From NCBI RefSeq assembly GCF_021165935.1, contig NZ_CP088953.1:3147501-3211500 (forward strand): 64,000 bases of DNA, written 5' to 3'. This stretch comes from Microbulbifer elongatus (lineage in GTDB: Bacteria > Pseudomonadota > Gammaproteobacteria > Pseudomonadales > Cellvibrionaceae). Made by a program: the position numbers and the translations under genes. Shown piece after piece: positions 54,288 through 64,000 of this stretch (positions within the stretch are counted from its first letter, which is position 1; every line of letters starts with the position of its first letter). The notes under the pieces are model-generated. The model saw only the letters and a program-made list of their open reading frames with translations. It ran no database searches and had not been told where the DNA came from.

Positions 54288-55697
54288 TCATTCCTCCTCG
54301 ATCTGAATGGTGCGGAAGGTGGGCTGGCCGCCGCGGAAGAAGCGGATCGGCAGCAACTCGCCCTTCGGCAGCTTCTTCACCACCTTTTCGTAATCCGACA
54401 GGGACTCCACCTGCTCGAAACCCAGCTGAGCGATGATGTCACCACTGCGCAAGCCGGCATTGGCACCCGCCTTACCGGGCACCACCTGCTTCACCATGAC
54501 TCCGCTTTCCACTCCCAGGCGCTGCTTGAGGCTGTCGGGAATCTCATCGACGACCAGCCCCAGACGGCCGCCCACATCACTGGTGGCCGGTGCACTGGCC
54601 TGCTGCTGACCGTCGTCATCACCCGGCAGCGCACCCACACGCACCTTCAACTTGCGCTCTTTACCTTCCCGCATCAGCAGCACCGGCACTTCCGCCCCCG
54701 GGCGGGTCCGACCGACAACGTGGGGAAGATCACCGGACATCAGGATCTTCTGGCCATCGAAGCGCATGATGATATCGCCCACCTGAATGCCGGCCTTGTC
54801 CGCTGGCGAACCGGCTTCCAGTTGGCCTACCAGCGCACCCGCGGGCTTGCCAAGTCCCATGGCGGTAGCGAGCTTGCGGTCCACATCCTGAATACCCACG
54901 CCCAGCCAGCCGCGATCGACCCGGCCCTTCTCTTTCAGCTGGGCAACCACGTCCTGGGCAAGACTCGCGGGAATCGCAAATGACAGGCCGATGGAACCCC
55001 CGCTGCGGGTGTAGATCTGGGAATTGATCCCCACCACTTCGCCGTTCAGGTTGAACAGCGGGCCACCGGAGTTACCCGGATTGATCGCCACATCGGTCTG
55101 GATAAATGGAACATAGTTCTCGCGGCTTTCGTTGGGGATGCTGCGCCCCATGGCACTGACAATGCCGGCGCTGGCGGAGTAATCCAGGCCAAACGGGGAG
55201 CCGATGGCCACCACCCACTCACCCACCTTGATGGTTTCCGAATCGCCCCAGCGCACCGTGGGCAGGTTTTCCCCTTCCACCTTCAGCAGGGCCAGATCGG
55301 AACGGGGATCGGTCCCCACCACCTTGGCATCGTACTCCCGGCGATCGGTCAGGGTGACACGGACTTCGTCCGCCCCGTCGACCACATGATTGTTTGTGAC
55401 CACATAGCCATCATCGGAAATGATGAATCCCGACCCCATACTGGCTACCGGGCGCTGCTGGCGCTGACGGGGCTCCAGCAGGTGCCGAAAGATGTCTGGA
55501 ATTTCCTGCTGGTACTGCGGCGGCATCGAATTGCGGGAAACGCGATTGCGCTCCACGGTGTTGATCTTCACCACCGCCGGCGAATTCTGCTCGATAAGGT
55601 CGGTGAGTTCCGGCAACCCGCGGGCAAACGCCGCAGTCGAAACAAGGAAACAAAGCGCAATCAAGAATTGCGAACAGCGTGCAACCATATGTGTCAC
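54288..55697 (-). CDS. mucD: DegQ/MucD-family periplasmic serine endoprotease
   Basis: A 469-residue HtrA protease. A signal peptide (QFLIALCFLVSTAAFARG) precedes a trypsin-like domain with the triad His104 (TNNHVVDGAD), Asp134 (SDLALLKV) and Ser210 (NPGNSGGPLF). Two PDZ domains follow (about 285-370 and 385-465). It degrades misfolded envelope proteins and dampens sigma-E signalling. Here it is cut off from rpoE-rseABC by two murein-peptide genes. Confidence 0.94.
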   Translation of the reverse strand: MTHMVARCSQFLIALCFLVSTAAFARGLPELTDLIEQNSPAVVKINTVERNRVSRNSMPPQYQQEIPDIFRHLLEPRQRQQRPVASMGSGFIISDDGYVVTNNHVVDGADEVRVTLTDRREYDAKVVGTDPRSDLALLKVEGENLPTVRWGDSETIKVGEWVVAIGSPFGLDYSASAGIVSAMGRSIPNESRENYVPFIQTDVAINPGNSGGPLFNLNGEVVGINSQIYTRSGGSIGLSFAIPASLAQDVVAQLKEKGRVDRGWLGVGIQDVDRKLATAMGLGKPAGALVGQLEAGSPADKAGIQVGDIIMRFDGQKILMSGDLPHVVGRTRPGAEVPVLLMREGKERKLKVRVGALPGDDDGQQQASAPATSDVGGRLGLVVDEIPDSLKQRLGVESGVMVKQVVPGKAGANAGLRSGDIIAQLGFEQVESLSDYEKVVKKLPKGELLPIRFFRGGQPTFRTIQIEEE

Positions 55698-55892
55698 CCC
55701 TGATAAGCCCTTTTACTAATATGCAGAAAATACATTTTGAATCCGCAGCCTTTTGGTTATCACTCAGTGTTATCCGCGAAGGCTGCTAAAACGGCCGGGA
55801 GCACCATAGAACCCCAGCCCGTGACACCCTATTAGTTGGGCATTACGTTAAAAAGTTCGCATTCCCCAGTGTAAAACAGTGTTAAGGATTGC

Positions 55893-56642
55893 ATGACAGC
55901 CCCAAAACAACCTATCCGCCAACAGCCCCCCGCCCCTGTTCGCCTGCGACCGCGGACACAACGGGGCCTGTTCCATACACAGAGACTGCAATATGGCCAG
56001 TCCGCCCTGGGTGCGCCGCTATTCTACTTCCCCGCCGAGGCCTGCGATGAGAACACCGGGCTGGTGATGGCCGGCACCCATGGCGACGAAGTGGCCGCGG
56101 TGGTGACCCTCTCCTGTGCCCTGCGCTCTCTGGAAGCGGGCCTGTTGCGCCACCATGTGATACTGGCGGTCAACCCTGACGGCTGCCAGCTGGGGGTCCG
56201 TTCCAATGCCCGCGGCGTCGACCTGAATCGTAACTTTGCCACCATCAACTGGAAACCCGACGGTACCGTGTACCGCTGGAACAGCGCCGCGGACGAACGG
56301 GATGTCTATCTGTCCAGCGGCGACCGTCCGGGCTCCGAACCGGAAACCCAGGCCCTGTGCCGGCTGGTGCGGGAGTTGAACCCCGCCTGGATGGTTTCTA
56401 TCCACGAGCCCCTGGCCTGCGTGGAAGATCCCCTGCAGAGCCCCCTGGGGCACTGGCTGGCGGAGCGTATCGAGCTGCCCCTGGTTACCGAACTGGGCTA
56501 CCAGACCCCGGGATCCTTCGGCACCTGGTGTGCGGAAAACGAACACCCCTGCATCACTCTGGAATTTCCGCCGATTTCCGCAGACGTCGCCAGCGAGGAA
56601 TACCTGCAAGTGATGACCGACCTGCTGTGCTATCGCCCGTGA
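55893..56642 (+). CDS. mpaA: Murein tripeptide amidase MpaA (M14 zinc carboxypeptidase)
   Basis: A 249-residue enzyme that cleaves the gamma-D-Glu-meso-DAP bond of murein tripeptide in recycling. Zinc ligands are His63 and Glu66 (AGTHGDEVAAV) and a His in VSIHEPLACV. NPDGCQ, NARGVDLNRNF and the catalytic Glu in ITLEFPP complete the site. No signal peptide is seen, so it is cytoplasmic. It converges on a dipeptide epimerase gene. Confidence 0.9.
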   Translation: MTAPKQPIRQQPPAPVRLRPRTQRGLFHTQRLQYGQSALGAPLFYFPAEACDENTGLVMAGTHGDEVAAVVTLSCALRSLEAGLLRHHVILAVNPDGCQLGVRSNARGVDLNRNFATINWKPDGTVYRWNSAADERDVYLSSGDRPGSEPETQALCRLVRELNPAWMVSIHEPLACVEDPLQSPLGHWLAERIELPLVTELGYQTPGSFGTWCAENEHPCITLEFPPISADVASEEYLQVMTDLLCYRP

Positions 56643-56681
56643 GGATCGGCGGCCAGCAGGTTTCTCCCAACCCCGTTGCAC

Positions 56682-57662
56682 TCAGGTCCAGAACACCCGT
56701 CCATCAATGAACTGTAGCGGGTTTACATCTTTCGCCAGCCAGGTGGGCCCATCCAGGTCGATAAAGCGCGCGCGCTCTCCAAGGGGCCAGGCCGCGCGAA
56801 TTGCCCGCGACGTGCACAGCATACAGCCGAGCATCAGTTCGAACCCCTGGGCACTGGCCGTTTCAGCCAGCAACAGGGCCTCCTGCAGCCCACCGGTCTT
56901 ATCCAACTTGATATTCACCATATCGTAGCGCCCCCTGAGTTTCGGCAGATCGGCGCGGGTGTGACAGCTCTCATCGGCACAGATTGGCAGCGGGTGCCGG
57001 AAGGTGCCCAGTATCCGATCCTCGCCCACCGGCAGTGGCTGCTCCAACATCGATACGCCCTGCTCGGCCAGCTTTTCACACAGCGCGGGCAAGCCCTCTG
57101 GCGACCAGGCCTCATTGGCATCAATCACCAGCTCGCACCCCGGTGCCGCACGGCGCACGGCCATCACCCGCTCCAGTATCTGCTGACGATCCAGCTTTAG
57201 CTTGAGCACCGATATACCGGCTCTGCCAGCGGCCAGCGCCGCCTCCGCCATGGCTTCGGGCTCGGCAATGACCAGTGTCTGTACCGTCGGCAACGATTCG
57301 GGGCCAGCAAAGCCATCGCCACTCGCCTTTGCCGCCCAGTCCGCCAGGGCACAATCCACGGCATTGCGCGCGGCGCCGGCAGGCATCAGAACCTGCAATT
57401 GATCGCGGGTAATGCCGCGCTGCAGCGCGGGCAATACCGAGTGGATTTCCGCGAGCACCGACTCCAGGCTTTCCCCGTAGCGGGGATATGGGGTGCACTC
57501 TCCAACCCCAGTCACGCCGCCGGAGTGGACTTCGACCACCACCACGCGCGCTTCGGTACGCGCGCCACGGGAAATCACGAAAGCCGTTTTAAGCGGCCAG
57601 CTTTCCGCGTAACACTGCCCCTCAAACCGCCGGGGCCTGTCTGCCGCTCCCTGCATTGCCAT
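56682..57662 (-). CDS. L-Ala-D/L-Glu (dipeptide) epimerase, enolase superfamily
   Basis: A 326-residue muconate-lactonizing-type enolase-superfamily enzyme. The catalytic lysine pair is in VLKLKLDRQQ, metal ligands are in VIDANEAW, MLEQPLP and ICADESCHT, and the opposite-face Lys is in MVNIKLDKTGG. It epimerises L-Ala-D-Glu to L-Ala-L-Glu so peptidases can use it. The start at 57662 has AGAGGCAGGG; the frame extends further upstream without support. It works logically with mpaA next door. Confidence 0.88.
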   Translation of the reverse strand: MAMQGAADRPRRFEGQCYAESWPLKTAFVISRGARTEARVVVVEVHSGGVTGVGECTPYPRYGESLESVLAEIHSVLPALQRGITRDQLQVLMPAGAARNAVDCALADWAAKASGDGFAGPESLPTVQTLVIAEPEAMAEAALAAGRAGISVLKLKLDRQQILERVMAVRRAAPGCELVIDANEAWSPEGLPALCEKLAEQGVSMLEQPLPVGEDRILGTFRHPLPICADESCHTRADLPKLRGRYDMVNIKLDKTGGLQEALLLAETASAQGFELMLGCMLCTSRAIRAAWPLGERARFIDLDGPTWLAKDVNPLQFIDGRVFWT

Positions 57663-57869
57663 CCCTGCCTCTCCGGTCCACTCGATTATTACTTTGCGCT
57701 GCCGCGGTAGTGCGCACCAACGGGTCAGCAATCAGTGTAGAAACTGGTGGGGAATCAGCGGGCAAATCCCCGCATAAATCTGCGGAAAAGTGCAAAGAAA
57801 CAGATAGCGGCGCGCGGTGCACCAGCGGACGGGAATTAGCGAGATAGGAAGGTGCCGCGCACCGTGCGT

Positions 57870-58343
57870 TCAGTGGACGGGCGAAACAGGGATGGCGCAG
57901 GGACTACCCTGCTCACGGCGCAGAAACTGGGGCTCATACGCAGAGTTGCCCCGCTGGAAATAACTGTAGAGGCGCACCATCACAGCGCCCGCTCCCAGAC
58001 CGAGCGCGGCGCCGGCAATCGCCAGCGGCTCAGACCCCAGAGTCTGTCCGGCCAGGGCACCCAACACCAGCGCCACCAGTGGTGCCAGGTAAACCACCAG
58101 CGAACTGGTTGCCAGAGCGCGCTCTCCGATACCAATCACGACAGTGTCGTGCAGCTGCAGGGTCGCCATCTCAGCAGGAGGCACCTGTACCCGCACACGA
58201 GAGGCACTGGCCCAGAAATCACCGAGCAGGCCGGTGCCGCAGCCGGACTTGGCCGCACAGCCGTGGCAGCCGCTGCGCTGCACCGTTTCCACCCAGACGG
58301 CAGAATCTTCGATCGCAACGATTTTGCCACGCTCTTCAATCAT
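57870..58343 (-). CDS. rseC: SoxR-reducing/RseC-family protein
   Basis: A 157-residue membrane protein. The N-terminal beta segment carries four Cys (SGCHGCAAKSGCGTG), followed by two transmembrane helices (SSLVVYLAPLVALVLGALAG and a second one). RseC/MucC modulates sigma-E activity and helps keep SoxR reduced in E. coli. It starts 16 bases after rseB. Confidence 0.9.
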   Translation of the reverse strand: MIEERGKIVAIEDSAVWVETVQRSGCHGCAAKSGCGTGLLGDFWASASRVRVQVPPAEMATLQLHDTVVIGIGERALATSSLVVYLAPLVALVLGALAGQTLGSEPLAIAGAALGLGAGAVMVRLYSYFQRGNSAYEPQFLRREQGSPCAIPVSPVH

Positions 58344-58359
58344 GTGCTGACGCTTCCGG

Positions 58360-59409
<1,050 letters not shown>

Positions 59410-59467
59410 TATGCATCGGTTCGTTGCGCACCCGGACGGAGCCGGTGTGATCCACCGGCCACCGCTC

Positions 59468-60166
59468 TTACTCTGACGGCCGTTCGCCGTAGGTGGCACG
59501 GGCGTGCGGCACCATACCCTGACTGCCCACACGCGCCGCCTGCTCAGAGTGCTCCACCATGACCCGGTTGAGATGTCGCATCAACTCCGGGGTGGGAACC
59601 ATTTGCACCTGCGGTGCCGGGCCAACCCGCTGCTCCGGAACCAACTGGGGCGCGGTACTCACTGCACGGGTATTCAGTGTCGGGGCCAGGAAGCCGCTTG
59701 GCTGCGGCATGGAGGCCACCGGTGCCTGCTGTGGACGCTCGCTTTCCGCCACCAGGTCGTCCTGAGTTTGCGGAGCCTGCATCTGCTGCACTCCGAGCAC
59801 CGCAGCAAACGCCACGGTTGCCGCCACGGCTCCGCGGGACAGCGGGCGCCACCAGCGGCTGCGCGTCACATCGTGATGGGTATCGTTGGCCGGTGCCGGC
59901 TCTGCAGACTGCAGCGGCGGCTCCTCGGCAATAGCGGCGGAAATACTGGCGGCGAGACCGAGATCGACCGGGGCTACCTTCTCACCGCGCATGACACTGG
60001 CGGCCAGCTGGTAACGGGACCAGCGCTCGTTCAATTCACCACCAGAAGCGCTGCTCGCGGCATCACTTTCTTTGAGCAGACGCTGAATTTCCAGCTCACT
60101 GGCTTCGCCATCCATAAAGGCGGATAGCGATTCATTCAGACGCTGCTGATGATTCCCGTGCGACAT
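59468..60166 (-). CDS. rseA: Anti-sigma-E factor RseA/MucA
   Basis: A 232-residue single-pass anti-sigma factor. The N-terminal cytoplasmic sigma-binding domain reads ESLSAFMDGEASELEIQRLL and WSRYQLAASVMRGE. The transmembrane helix lies at about residues 110-130 (GAVAATVAFAAVLGVQQ), and the rest is periplasmic and binds RseB. The ATG at 60166 is chosen because AAAGAGGG lies at good spacing; a TTG at 60175 is too close to it. Confidence 0.92.
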   Translation of the reverse strand: MSHGNHQQRLNESLSAFMDGEASELEIQRLLKESDAASSASGGELNERWSRYQLAASVMRGEKVAPVDLGLAASISAAIAEEPPLQSAEPAPANDTHHDVTRSRWWRPLSRGAVAATVAFAAVLGVQQMQAPQTQDDLVAESERPQQAPVASMPQPSGFLAPTLNTRAVSTAPQLVPEQRVGPAPQVQMVPTPELMRHLNRVMVEHSEQAARVGSQGMVPHARATYGERPSE

Positions 60167-60463
60167 ACGGGTCAACCCTCTTTCAGTGCAATTCTCTGGA
60201 TGCTGTGGAACCTCTGGAAGCCGGGGCAGTGCACGGGCTGAATCAAAGGTTGCCTATTACATCCTGTTTGTTAATACGTCAGACCGGGGCCTGTCGGAAA
60301 AGTTTTATCTGGCAGGCAAATTTTGTGTGAATTCGTCGAAAATTTTATCTGCCGTCCCGGTCACAGGATAGATTTAGACCAGACGCCCTTCAGGGCCGGT
60401 GGTCTTGAAACAAAACTGACTAAAGAATAGCCAACGCCAACGCGTCCTCGCCTGTCAGCCCGC
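60167..60463. other. Intergenic region between rpoE and rseA
   Basis: The 297 bases between rpoE and rseA are longer than in most relatives, where the two genes nearly touch. No gene, hairpin with a T-tract or clear promoter was found in it. Confidence 0.4.
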
Positions 60464-61078
60464 CTAACCGCGACCATCTACCGGTTCCGGTTCACCGGCC
60501 ATTGTCGCCTGTACCGCACGATCAATGGATTCCCGCGCGCGGAAAATACGCGAGCGCACGGTACCTACCGGGCATCCCATCACCTCGGCGATTTCCTCAT
60601 AGCTCAGCCCTTCCATCTCCCGCAGGGTTACCGCGGAGCGCAGATCTTCCGGGAGCTCGCGGATAGCGCGATGCACTGCAGCTTCGAGCTGGTCGCGGAA
60701 CAGCTGGTTTTCGGGGGTCTCGTTGTCCCGCAGCAGGTCTGCGCCGGAATAGAACTCTGCATCCTCAAGATCCACATCCGAAGACGGCGGGCGGCGGCTG
60801 CGCGATACCAGATGGTTCTTGGCCGTATTGATGGCGATGCGATACATCCAGGTATAAAAAGCGCTTTCCCCACGGAAATTGCCCAGCGCCCGGTACGCCT
60901 TGATAAAGGCCTCCTGCACCACATCGTTTACTTCGGCGTGATCGTTGATATAGCGGCTGACCACCGCCATGATCTTGTGTTGGTATTTCAGCACCAGCAG
61001 GTCAAAGGCGCGCTTGTCGCCTTTCTGAACCCGCTCAACCAGCTGGCGATCACTTGGTGACGCCTGTTGCCCTGTCAT
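60464..61078 (-). CDS. rpoE: ECF sigma factor RpoE/AlgU
   Basis: A 204-residue extracytoplasmic-stress sigma factor. Region 2 has FDLLVLKYQHKIMAVV and DVVQEAFIKAYRAL; region 4 has LREMEGLSYEEIAEVMGCPVGTVRSRIFRARE. It directs envelope-stress genes and, in pseudomonads, alginate. Its own promoter carries a sigma-E-like site. It diverges from nadB, as in many gammaproteobacteria. Confidence 0.96.
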   Translation of the reverse strand: MTGQQASPSDRQLVERVQKGDKRAFDLLVLKYQHKIMAVVSRYINDHAEVNDVVQEAFIKAYRALGNFRGESAFYTWMYRIAINTAKNHLVSRSRRPPSSDVDLEDAEFYSGADLLRDNETPENQLFRDQLEAAVHRAIRELPEDLRSAVTLREMEGLSYEEIAEVMGCPVGTVRSRIFRARESIDRAVQATMAGEPEPVDGRG

Positions 61079-61142
61079 CCCCTACTCCAAACCGCTGCTC
61101 TGGCGCCGGAGTGCGCCCAAGCCAAGCTTATTCTGTTGTGTC

Positions 61143-61171
61143 CAAGACACCGGATTTTGGTCATAAGTTCC
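61143..61171 (-). promoter_or_regulatory. Sigma-E-type promoter of rpoE (autoregulatory)
   Basis: On the minus strand GGAACTT (61171-61165) is followed after 17 bases by TCTTG (61147-61143). The -35 element matches the sigma-E/AlgU consensus exactly and the -10 matches partly (consensus TCTGA). It is about 70 bases upstream of the rpoE start. Confidence 0.65.
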
Positions 61172-61234
61172 TGACAAATCGGTAATTTTTGAAGATGGCG
61201 TATACTACGCGCCCCCAAATATGAATAAAACTCC

Positions 61235-62878
61235 ATGCGAGAGAAGGCAAACGGATCTGTGACCCCCAACGAGAATCACTACGACGTCCTGGTTATTGGC
61301 AGTGGCGCTGCTGGCTTGACCCTGGCTCTGCACCTGGCAGAGCGCCACCGTGTGGCACTGCTTTCCAAACAGCGCCTGCAGGACGGCTCCACCTGGTTTG
61401 CCCAGGGCGGTATCGCCGGTGTACTGGATGAGGCTGACTCCGTAGACGCACATATAGCGGATACATTAGATGCCGGAGCCGGACTCTGCCACCCGGACGC
61501 GGTACGTTTTACCGTGGAAAACGGCCGCGACGCCATTCACTGGCTGATTAACCAGGGGGTAGATTTCACCCGCGAGGAAGATGGTGACTACCACCTGACC
61601 AAAGAAGGCGGCCACAGTCACCGCCGCATCATTCACAGTGCCGATGCCACCGGGCGCGCGGTACACAGCACCCTGATTGAGCGGGTACGCAGCACCCCCA
61701 ATATCGACTGCTTCGAGCACCATATCGCGCTGGATCTGATACGCCAGCCGGACGCCTCCACCGGCCGCTTCCGCTGTGCCGGCTCCTACGTGTACAACAA
61801 GCAAACCGAAGAGGTCGAGGTGTTCCAGGGCAAAGCGGTGGTATTGGCCACCGGCGGCGCCGCCAAAGCCTACCTGTATACCAGCAATCCGGACGGGGCC
61901 AGTGGCGACGGTATCGCCATGGCCTGGCGCGCCGGTTGCCGGGTGGCAAATATGGAATTCAACCAGTTCCACCCCACCTGCCTGTACCACCCCAAAGCCA
62001 AGTCCATGCTGATTACCGAGGCGCTGCGCGGCGAAGGCGCCGTGCTGAAGCTACCCAATGGCGAGCGCTTTATGCACCACTTCGACAAGCGTGGCGAACT
62101 GGCGCCCCGGGACATCGTCGCCCGGGCTATCGACCATGAGATGAAACGCCTGGGCGCAGACTGCGTCTATCTCGACATCTCCCACAAGGATCCGGAGTTC
62201 GTGCGCGAGCACTTCCCAACGGTGTACAGGACCTGCCTGAAATACGGTATCGATATCACCCGCGAGGCCATACCGGTGGTTCCGGCCGCCCACTACACCT
62301 GTGGAGGCGTGATGGTGGACCAGCACGGTCGCAGTGATCTGGACCAGTTGTATGCCATCGGCGAGACCACCTTTACCGGCCTGCACGGCGCTAACCGCCT
62401 GGCCAGTAATTCTCTGCTGGAATGCGTGGTGTACGCGCGCTCCGCCGCCATGCATATCGACAGCACCATCGATCAGGTGGCACCGCCCAGAGCCGCCCTG
62501 GCCTGGGATGCATCGCGCGTGACCGATTCCGATGAAGACGTGGTGATCTCGCACAACTGGGATGAGCTGCGCCGCTTTATGTGGGACTTCGTGGGGATTG
62601 TACGCACCCGCAAGCGCCTGTTGCGGGCGGAGCACCGGGTGAAACTGCTGCAGCAGGAAATTCTGGAGTTCTACGCAAACTACCGCATCACCAGCGACCT
62701 GATTGAACAGCGCAATCTCGCAGTGGTATCGGAACTGATTATCCGCTCCGCCCTGGATCGCCGGGAGAGCCGCGGGCTGCACTATTCACTGGACTACCCG
62801 GGGCTGCGGGAACTGGCCATGGATACCATTCTGGTACCGGAAAACTTCGCGGATCAGCGACATTTTATCGGCCCCTGA
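61235..62878 (+). CDS. nadB: L-aspartate oxidase
   Basis: A 547-residue FAD enzyme that oxidises L-aspartate to iminoaspartate, the first step of NAD synthesis. FAD binding is at [17 protein letters not shown], with [17 protein letters not shown], a helical cap, [25 protein letters not shown] and [21 protein letters not shown]. The length is close to E. coli NadB (540). It diverges from rpoE. Confidence 0.96.
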   Translation: MREKANGSVTPNENHYDVLVIGSGAAGLTLALHLAERHRVALLSKQRLQDGSTWFAQGGIAGVLDEADSVDAHIADTLDAGAGLCHPDAVRFTVENGRDAIHWLINQGVDFTREEDGDYHLTKEGGHSHRRIIHSADATGRAVHSTLIERVRSTPNIDCFEHHIALDLIRQPDASTGRFRCAGSYVYNKQTEEVEVFQGKAVVLATGGAAKAYLYTSNPDGASGDGIAMAWRAGCRVANMEFNQFHPTCLYHPKAKSMLITEALRGEGAVLKLPNGERFMHHFDKRGELAPRDIVARAIDHEMKRLGADCVYLDISHKDPEFVREHFPTVYRTCLKYGIDITREAIPVVPAAHYTCGGVMVDQHGRSDLDQLYAIGETTFTGLHGANRLASNSLLECVVYARSAAMHIDSTIDQVAPPRAALAWDASRVTDSDEDVVISHNWDELRRFMWDFVGIVRTRKRLLRAEHRVKLLQQEILEFYANYRITSDLIEQRNLAVVSELIIRSALDRRESRGLHYSLDYPGLRELAMDTILVPENFADQRHFIGP

Positions 62879-62895
62879 AGCCACAACCGCTCCGC

Positions 62896-63420
62896 TCAGC
62901 GGGAATAGCGCAGAGCGACCAGCAGACGCCGCCAGTCATCCGCACCGGCGGCGTCCCGGGCGAACACCAGCCGCAAACGCCGCCCCTGCAGATCCCGCCC
63001 GTTGATCACGATCAGCCAGCGCCACAGGGTCAACTCCCCGGTCAGCTGAAATTCCCGCCGCGCGCCGCCGCGCCGGTGCCAATACCAACGTCGTTCCGAG
63101 GTGCTGAGGCGCCCCACATAGGCCTGCAGGCGGCGCCACTCCAGGACACCATACACCGCAATCACCGGCATCAACACGGCCACGGCAGGCCAGGGAAGGC
63201 GAGAAACCAGCAACAGGAGACTGGCCTGCAGAAGGACAAGGGGCAGAGAAATGTGCAGCAGACGCGACGGTGCCATCTCGCACACCAGTCGCGCGCTGCG
63301 CTCCACAGGCTGCGCTTTCGCAGACTGAGGCGGAGTGGCTGCAGCGGGGGAGACAGCGGGCGCGGAACGCCCTCCCGGGTTACTCCTGCAGGCCGGTGTT
63401 GTCGCGGATGATCTGGACAA
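62896..63420 (-). CDS. YgfX-family membrane protein
   Basis: A protein of up to 174 residues with two adjacent transmembrane helices (ISLPLVLLQASLLLLVSRL and WPAVAVLMPVIAVYGVLEW) and a basic C-terminal beta domain (GELTLWRWLIVINGRDLQGRRLRLVFARDA). Size, fold and place next to sdhE fit YgfX (CptA), which is reported to affect cytoskeletal proteins and flavinylation. The start is uncertain: TTG 63420 overlaps sdhE by 41 bases; GTG 63306 and ATG 63276 are alternatives. Confidence 0.75.
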   Translation of the reverse strand: MSRSSATTPACRSNPGGRSAPAVSPAAATPPQSAKAQPVERSARLVCEMAPSRLLHISLPLVLLQASLLLLVSRLPWPAVAVLMPVIAVYGVLEWRRLQAYVGRLSTSERRWYWHRRGGARREFQLTGELTLWRWLIVINGRDLQGRRLRLVFARDAAGADDWRRLLVALRYSR

Positions 63421-63625
63421 TATGCTTCAACTCCGGATCTTGCGGATCCTCCCGGCGCAAAAACCAGGCGAACAGGTCCTGATCCTGCTCGTCCAGCAGT
63501 CTGATATAGCGCTGCTTGTCGTCCTCGGAAAGCGTCTCGTACACATTCTCAAGAAACGGCAGCAGCACCAGGTCCAGCTCCAACATGCCGCGACGGCTGG
63601 CCCAAAACAGGCGGTTGCGATCCAT
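63380..63625 (-). CDS. sdhE: Succinate dehydrogenase flavinylation factor SdhE
   Basis: An 81-residue SdhE (YgfY) that aids covalent FAD attachment to SdhA and FrdA. The family motif is present as ASRRGMLELDLVL (RGxxE), followed by the helical bundle (ENVYETLSEDDKQRYIRLLDEQDQDLFAWFL). The length matches (about 85). It diverges from ygfZ and overlaps ygfX. Confidence 0.94.
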   Translation of the reverse strand: MDRNRLFWASRRGMLELDLVLLPFLENVYETLSEDDKQRYIRLLDEQDQDLFAWFLRREDPQDPELKHIVQIIRDNTGLQE

Positions 63626-63801
63626 ACTTCGTACTCAAGCCACAATTCAAAGTGCGCGCAGTATAGCGGTAGTTGAAATCCCGCGGCAAAACCCCAAATT
63701 AGTCATCTACCCAGACGCAGCATGCCGCGTCACAGAAAACACCAGTCAAGCGGGTGGGCCCTCTCTTCTACCCCATCAATATTTCAGGCAGCGAGTTCAG
63801 C

Positions 63802-64000
63802 ATGGATCAACAGCAGTGGCAGGATTTTCTCGGCAACCAGGGCGCAAGCTGGCAGAACGGCTCCGCTCTGTTCCCCGGCGGAGACAGCGCAGACGGCGGG
63901 CAGTTGCAACTGACGGATCTCAGCCCCATGGGCGCCATCTATGTAGCCGGCCCAGACAGCCAGAAATTCCTCCAGGGCCAGCTGACCTGCGATCTGGTTA
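63802..64000 (+). CDS. ygfZ: tRNA-modifying/Fe-S cluster repair protein YgfZ, N-terminal part (cut by window edge)
   Basis: An open plus-strand frame from ATG 63802 to the window end gives 66 codons. It contains LQLTDLSPMGAIYVAGPDSQKFLQGQLTCDLV, the conserved N-terminal block of the folate-binding GcvT-like protein YgfZ, which supports Fe-S enzymes such as MiaB. The position next to sdhE is usual. The Cys motif lies beyond the edge. Confidence 0.85.
   Translation, partial: MDQQQWQDFLGNQGASWQNGSALFPGGDSADGGQLQLTDLSPMGAIYVAGPDSQKFLQGQLTCDLV

Noticed and set aside
55815..55860. Possible sigma-E promoter for mucD (GAACTT on the minus strand at about 55856-55851)
   Set aside because: No convincing -10 element follows at proper spacing, and it is about 150 bases from the start.
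60186..60371. 61-codon plus-strand frame between rseA and rpoE
   Set aside because: No ribosome-binding site, hydrophobic or domain pattern, so probably chance.

Overview
The window is a chromosomal segment, moderately GC-rich, with gammaproteobacterial gene order. The blocks rpoE-rseA-rseB-rseC, mucD-lepA-lepB-(DUF4845)-rnc-era-recO, barA/cysM/relA/mazG, tsaB-uppP and sdhE/ygfX/ygfZ are typical of Pseudomonas-like and Cellvibrio-like bacteria. A large TonB-dependent receptor, a secreted enzyme with a PPC domain and a Ser/Gly linker, and an AlgP-like Lys/Ala-rich protein point to a marine polymer-degrading lineage such as Microbulbifer and relatives. The genus is inferred, because no rRNA is present. 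I saw no tRNA, rRNA or CRISPR array.

Region 1-8512 is the most distinctive part and looks like a cyanophycin-utilisation locus. All its genes lie on the minus strand. In transcription order they are a secreted PPC-linked cyanophycinase (8512-7106), a TonB-dependent receptor (6375-3502), a YfcC-type inner-membrane carrier (3420-1909), an isoaspartyl dipeptidase (1890-718), a stand-alone AraC DNA-binding domain (704-297), and the first 102 codons of a second, lipoprotein cyanophycinase-like enzyme that runs off the left edge (306-1). The proposed route is extracellular cleavage of cyanophycin to beta-Asp-Arg, passage through the outer-membrane receptor and inner-membrane carrier, and cytoplasmic hydrolysis to Asp and Arg.

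Region 8700-28650 holds mixed housekeeping and accessory genes: a GntR regulator with a DUF6122 membrane protein, a patatin-like lipase, gloA, an orphan kynureninase-like PLP enzyme, a SIMPL lipoprotein, an exported amidohydrolase, a double-domain M16 protease, leucine dehydrogenase, an RNase II-family enzyme, pepD, ybaK, a HAD phosphatase, two small lipoproteins, rdgC and gnd. A MITE-like inverted repeat lies just past gnd.

Region 28600-33030 contains a PH-like membrane protein, a secreted lipase gene cut by an IS4-family element (13-bp target duplication; transposase itself frameshifted), a small secreted beta-sandwich protein and an MscS channel.

Region 33030-45400 is mostly minus-strand housekeeping: trpS, a queuosine-tRNA mannosyltransferase homologue, a beta-hydroxyacid dehydrogenase, uppP, tsaB, an AlgP-like histone-H1-like protein, hemH, adk, mazG, relA and cysM. 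Divergent from cysM is a BarA/GacS hybrid kinase (45539-48454) whose ATP-binding domain looks degenerate.

Region 48400-61200 is the sigma-E/envelope and translation block: recO, era, rnc, DUF4845, lepB, lepA and mucD, then mpaA and a dipeptide epimerase for murein-peptide recycling, then rseC, rseB, rseA and rpoE with a sigma-E-like autoregulatory promoter. The right end carries nadB, ygfX, sdhE and the start of ygfZ.
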